A DNA stretch of 8,984 bases from Verrucomicrobiota bacterium. GTDB taxonomy: Bacteria > Verrucomicrobiota > Verrucomicrobiia > Chthoniobacterales > UBA10450. Shown one piece after another: positions 6,149 through 8,984 of the stretch. Location: NCBI GenBank assembly GCA_003221375.1, contig QHRI01000043.1, positions 3,673 through 12,656 on the forward strand, given 5' to 3'. Position numbers and translations under genes: made by a program. Under the pieces are notes generated by a model. That model did not search any database and was not told the DNA's origin. It was given only the letters and a program-made list of their open reading frames with translations. The stretch's first letter is position 1. Each line of letters opens with the position of its first letter.

Positions 6149-6916
6149 TTACAATTCTTCCTCGATCAGCACGGGAGTTCGCTGAGGCCGGCCGTATTGC
6201 AATGAGAGCAAAGCCAGGACATGCGTCGAAGCAGCCTCCAATTCCGAAATCAATTTTTGTGCTCGGCCGCGAAAGAATGCGTAAAAGACCATCGCAGGAA
6301 TGCCGATGGCCAGTCCGGCAGCCGTGTTAACCAGCGCCTCGCTGATCCCGCGCGACAACGCCACGTAACGCGCCGAGCCGATGTCGGCCCCCAGCGCACC
6401 GAAAGAGTGGATAATTCCAAAGACTGTACCAAGCAGGCCGAGTAACGGCGCGATCATTCCAATATCCGCCAGGTAAATGACCCGATTATTCAGACTGGCC
6501 GCGACTCGCGTTCCCTCTGTCTCGGCGATTTCACGGACCTGTTGAAGATCTGCCTGCGGATTCTTGGTCGTGAAATCGAGCATCTTTTGCACGACCCGGG
6601 CGATCGCTTCCCCATGCCGATTAGAAACAGCGAGGAGACCCAGATAATCACGTTTACGCAAAAGAGCGTCTGCAGTTGCCATATAACCACTCGAAACCAC
6701 TGCGCCGCGACGGATTGTCATCAAGTAAACCACGACCAACATGACAAAGAAGATCGACAGCAGAACCATCGGAATCATTACGGGTCCCGCTTTGAAGAGC
6801 GTCTCCAGGACGGTCTGAGAACGCTCCGGTACCAAAGGTGGTGTGGCTGTGACTTCCTGTGCTAACACAGGAGACGCGCTCGCCAGCGCGCCAAACAGAA
6901 GTACCCAAATCTTCAT
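6149..6916 (-). CDS. exbB: ExbB/TolQ/MotA-family proton channel protein
   Basis: I chose the ATG at 6916, which gives 255 residues and a clean N-terminal signal-like segment (MKIWVLLFGALASASPVLAQ). The frame is open 33 codons further to 7015, but that extension looks non-coding. The first segment precedes three helices, near residues 44-66, 151-176 and 190-215, the ExbB/TolQ arrangement with a large cytoplasmic loop between the first two. The signature regions are APLLGLLGTVFGIIHSF (156-172) and GISEALVNTAAGLAIGIPAM (190-209). Thr164 and Thr199 correspond to the conserved pore threonines of ExbB/TolQ. The protein should assemble as a pentamer in the inner membrane and, with the ExbD-like protein encoded 16 bp downstream, turn proton flow into motion. 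An extra N-terminal periplasmic segment before helix 1 is seen in one ExbB subgroup and is longer than in TolQ. No good Shine-Dalgarno sequence is seen. Confidence 0.92.
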   Translation of the reverse strand: MKIWVLLFGALASASPVLAQEVTATPPLVPERSQTVLETLFKAGPVMIPMVLLSIFFVMLVVVYLMTIRRGAVVSSGYMATADALLRKRDYLGLLAVSNRHGEAIARVVQKMLDFTTKNPQADLQQVREIAETEGTRVAASLNNRVIYLADIGMIAPLLGLLGTVFGIIHSFGALGADIGSARYVALSRGISEALVNTAAGLAIGIPAMVFYAFFRGRAQKLISELEAASTHVLALLSLQYGRPQRTPVLIEEEL

Positions 6917-6931
6917 GCAGGAAATTTCGTA

Positions 6932-6960
6932 ATGATATGCAGGGCAATTACCAGATGCAA
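6932..6960 (-). promoter_or_regulatory. Candidate promoter of the exbB-exbD-TPR operon
   Basis: On the minus strand, TTGCAT (6960-6955) lies 17 bp before TATCAT (6937-6932). The -10 box matches TATAAT at 5 of 6 positions; the -35 matches at only 3. A start of transcription near 6925 would leave a leader of only about 10 bases before the ATG at 6916, which fits the absence of a Shine-Dalgarno sequence. It is a by-eye match in a 100-bp gap. Confidence 0.3.
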
Positions 6961-7017
6961 ATGGCCTCACCAGGAGATCAAACACAGAGCGCTTTGCTGA
7001 GTTGCAGGACACCATGT

Positions 7018-7078
7018 GGTAGGGCGCGACCGCCGGGCGCGCCGAATCGAGCGGACCGCCCGGCGGTCCGTCCCTACC
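7018..7078. repeat. 61-bp imperfect palindrome between glgE and exbB
   Basis: The ends GGTAGGG (7018-7024) and CCCTACC (7072-7078) pair perfectly. After a 3x3 internal mismatch, GACCGCCGGGCG (7028-7039) pairs perfectly with CGCCCGGCGGTC (7057-7068) around a 17-base centre. The right half can also fold alone as GGACCGCC-C-GGCGGTCC (7053-7069). It starts 5 bp past the glgE stop in the direction of transcription. The form is that of a dispersed extragenic palindrome (REP/BIME/MITE-like). It may also end or stabilise the glgE transcript, though no T-run follows. It is unrelated in sequence to the repeats at 332-467. Confidence 0.7.
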
Positions 7079-7083
7079 ATTTG

Positions 7084-8984
7084 TCAGCGGCGCACCAGAA
7101 ATATATGCGCTGGTTGAACATCGGGATCGAGCTCCACGTAATTGCGCCGGCCGCGCCAGGTGTAGGTCGCACCACTCAGCAAGTCCTGGACCTGATACGC
7201 GTCGCTGTCCATTTGCCCAAAACTCTCAATCGGAACATAAACAAATGAATTCTGCTTGCGGTGGGGATCGAGATTCACCACGACCAGAATGATATTATCG
7301 CGCGCGGCGGTCATCTTGCTGTAAAACAGAATGGCGTCGTTCTCGGCGTCGTGAAATCGCAAGTTCGTGTAGCCCTGAAGGGCGCGATTTTCCTTTCGGA
7401 TTTTGTTTAGTCGCGCGATCCAGTCTTTGATGTTTCCCGGCGCATTCCAATCGCGCTTCTTGTACTGATATTTTTCAGAATCGAGATACTCCTCGCGACC
7501 AGGCAATGCTTCGTTCTCGCAAAGCTCGTAGCCGCTGTAGATGCCGTAGAGAGGTGAAAGCGTCGCAGCGAGAGCCACTCGAATCATGAATGCGGGACGT
7601 CCGCCTTCTTGAAGCACAAACGGGAGAATGTCAGGCGTGTTGGTCCAAAGGTTCGGACGAAAATATTCGCTCATTTCAGTCTGGGTCAGCTCCGTAAAGT
7701 ATTCGATGAGCTCGTGCTTGGAATTTCGCCAGGTGAAATACGTATAGCTCTGATTGAAACCGGCTTTGGCCAGTGCCTTCATCATCTTTGGCTTGGTGAA
7801 CGCTTCGGAGAGAAAAATCGTGTCAGGATATTTCTCGCGCACGCCGCCTATCAAATATTCCCAGAACGCCACTGGCTTGGTGTGCGGATTGTCGACGCGA
7901 AAGATGCGCACTCCGTGACCGGCCCAAAACAGCACCACGCTTTTCAGCTCCGCCCAGAGATCGCGCCAGTTTTCACAGCGAAAGTTTAAGGGATAAATAT
8001 CTTCGTACTTCTTAGGCGGATTCTCCGCGTATTTGATCGTGCCGTCCGGGCGTTTGTAGAACCAATCGGGATGCTCTTTGACGTAAGGATGGTCGGGCGA
8101 GCAATTGATCGCGAAATCAAGGGCGATTTCCATTCCGCGCTTGCGCACCTCTTTCTGAAGCCAGTCGAAATCTTCCAGCGTGCCGAGTGAAGGCTCGACT
8201 GCCTTGTGTCCCCCAGCTTCGCTGCCGATTGCCCATGGCACGCCCGGTTCCCCCCGATCGCAGGTGACCGAGTTGTTGCGACCTTTGCGGTTGGTGTGAC
8301 CGATAGGATGAATCGGCGGAAAATAAATGACGTCGAAACCCATTGCCTTTGCTTCTTCCACGCGTGGCAAACATTGGCGGAACGTCGACCCGCGATCTCC
8401 CCGACCCTCCGCCGAGCGCGGAAAAAATTCATACCACGCTGCGATTAAAGCCACCGGCCGGTCTACAACAACACGAGGCGGAGGATCGTACTGTGTCGAA
8501 GCGGAACGATCGGGATAAGTTGCCATTAGCACTTCCAGCTCGCCGGATTGCGCGATTGCGTGAATTTCTGAATTAGCGCCGGTCGAAATTTGCTGAGAAA
8601 ACTCCTGCAACCGCTTGCGGTCCGCTCGATCGCGCGCGCGCCTGGAGGCGCCTTCCACCAAAGCCGCGCCTTCCAGCGCTTCACTTTGAAGGTCGGAAAT
8701 GCCGGCTTCAAATTTCTTTGTGAACTCGGCCTGCCAACTGCGAAAACGGTCCGTCCACGCTTCGACGGTATATTCGTGAATGTCCTGCTCGTACAAGGTG
8801 CAGACCCCGCGCCACCGATCGTTATCAACAAAATTCATTGGCGTTTCCCGCCATGCGCGCTTCCCCAGAACGCGCCATTTCAGGATCGCCGCGACGACAT
8901 CGTGTCCATCCTTGAAAATGTCCGCTTCAACGGTCAGGTCTTCGCCAATGATACGCTTTATCGGATAGCGCCCGCCATCGATCA
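7084..8984 (-). CDS. glgE: Alpha-1,4-glucan:maltose-1-phosphate maltosyltransferase GlgE, N-terminus beyond window
   Basis: GlgE adds maltose from maltose-1-phosphate to growing alpha-1,4-glucan in the cytoplasm (GH13 subfamily 3). The window encodes 632 residues; full-length members are about 650-670. An internal ATG at 8838 is not the start: the frame stays open to the edge, and the 48 codons before it read like the family's N-domain (IDGGRYPIKRIIGEDLTVEA, then ADIFKDGHDVVAA). Counting from that internal Met, the N-domain continues through YTVEAWTDRF and ALEGAAL. The GH13 barrel starts near 128 (ALIAAWYEFFPRS). Catalytic residues are the nucleophile D316 in FRVDNPHTKP, acid/base E345 in FLSEAF and D403 in TNTPDILPF; the D316-E345 spacing matches known GlgE. 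The C-terminal beta domain runs from about 500 (AENDAILFYSK) to AHIFLVRR. It appears intact and active. treS, mak or glgB are not visible and may lie to the right. Confidence 0.95.
   Translation of the reverse strand, partial: IDGGRYPIKRIIGEDLTVEADIFKDGHDVVAAILKWRVLGKRAWRETPMNFVDNDRWRGVCTLYEQDIHEYTVEAWTDRFRSWQAEFTKKFEAGISDLQSEALEGAALVEGASRRARDRADRKRLQEFSQQISTGANSEIHAIAQSGELEVLMATYPDRSASTQYDPPPRVVVDRPVALIAAWYEFFPRSAEGRGDRGSTFRQCLPRVEEAKAMGFDVIYFPPIHPIGHTNRKGRNNSVTCDRGEPGVPWAIGSEAGGHKAVEPSLGTLEDFDWLQKEVRKRGMEIALDFAINCSPDHPYVKEHPDWFYKRPDGTIKYAENPPKKYEDIYPLNFRCENWRDLWAELKSVVLFWAGHGVRIFRVDNPHTKPVAFWEYLIGGVREKYPDTIFLSEAFTKPKMMKALAKAGFNQSYTYFTWRNSKHELIEYFTELTQTEMSEYFRPNLWTNTPDILPFVLQEGGRPAFMIRVALAATLSPLYGIYSGYELCENEALPGREEYLDSEKYQYKKRDWNAPGNIKDWIARLNKIRKENRALQGYTNLRFHDAENDAILFYSKMTAARDNIILVVVNLDPHRKQNSFVYVPIESFGQMDSDAYQVQDLLSGATYTWRGRRNYVELDPDVQPAHIFLVRR

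Noticed and set aside
6917..7015. 33-codon N-terminal extension of the exbB frame
   Set aside because: The extension has mixed, non-membrane composition and would place the signal-like segment MKIWVLLFGALASAS internally. The ATG at 6916 gives a normal start for the family.
7609..7989. 126-codon plus-strand open frame
   Set aside because: It is antisense to the catalytic barrel of glgE, which is conserved through the whole stretch.

Overview
The window looks like chromosomal DNA of a Gram-negative bacterium: three genes encode apparent secretion signals, and there is an ExbB/ExbD inner-membrane motor pair. The combination of an 'alanine-glyoxylate' type class V aminotransferase, an ExbB-ExbD-TPR operon, a GlgE maltosyltransferase, GTG starts, weak Shine-Dalgarno sequences and palindromic repeats after stop codons reminds me of soil Verrucomicrobiota (Chthoniobacterales-like). 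That placement rests on memory and general resemblance. No marker gene in the window proves it.

Layout. Positions 1-245 (minus) carry the N-terminal part of a secreted NTF2-like/DUF4440 protein that runs off the left edge. Positions 246-474 hold a pair of inverted hairpin repeats. Positions 475-1545 (minus) encode a PLP-dependent class V aminotransferase. A 181-bp divergent intergenic region follows. Two plus-strand genes come next: a DUF202 (YidH-like) three-helix membrane protein (1727-2176) and a secreted YVTN/YncE-type beta-propeller (2245-3264). The propeller gene converges on a minus-strand operon with only 27 bp between the stops.

The operon, in transcription order, is exbB/tolQ-like (6916-6149), exbD/tolR-like (6132-5725) and a periplasmic TPR protein (5728-3292). 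The ExbD stop and TPR start overlap as ATGA. The TPR gene is split by a +1 frame change near 4850-4875, so it appears as two overlapping reading frames. Upstream of the operon, after a 61-bp imperfect palindrome, the minus strand carries most of glgE (7084-8984), whose true start lies beyond the right edge.

How the genes may work together. The ExbB-like and ExbD-like proteins should form a proton-driven motor in the inner membrane. The secreted TPR protein, translationally coupled to ExbD, is the natural candidate for a periplasmic partner. No TonB, TolA or Pal is visible. GlgE (alpha-glucan synthesis from maltose-1-phosphate) and the aminotransferase (serine/glycine/glyoxylate metabolism) are probably unrelated to the motor.

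I see no phage, transposase, CRISPR, tRNA or rRNA, and no convincing new multi-gene system. The items most worth checking are the frame break in the TPR gene, the two families of palindromic repeats, and the TonB-less motor plus TPR operon.
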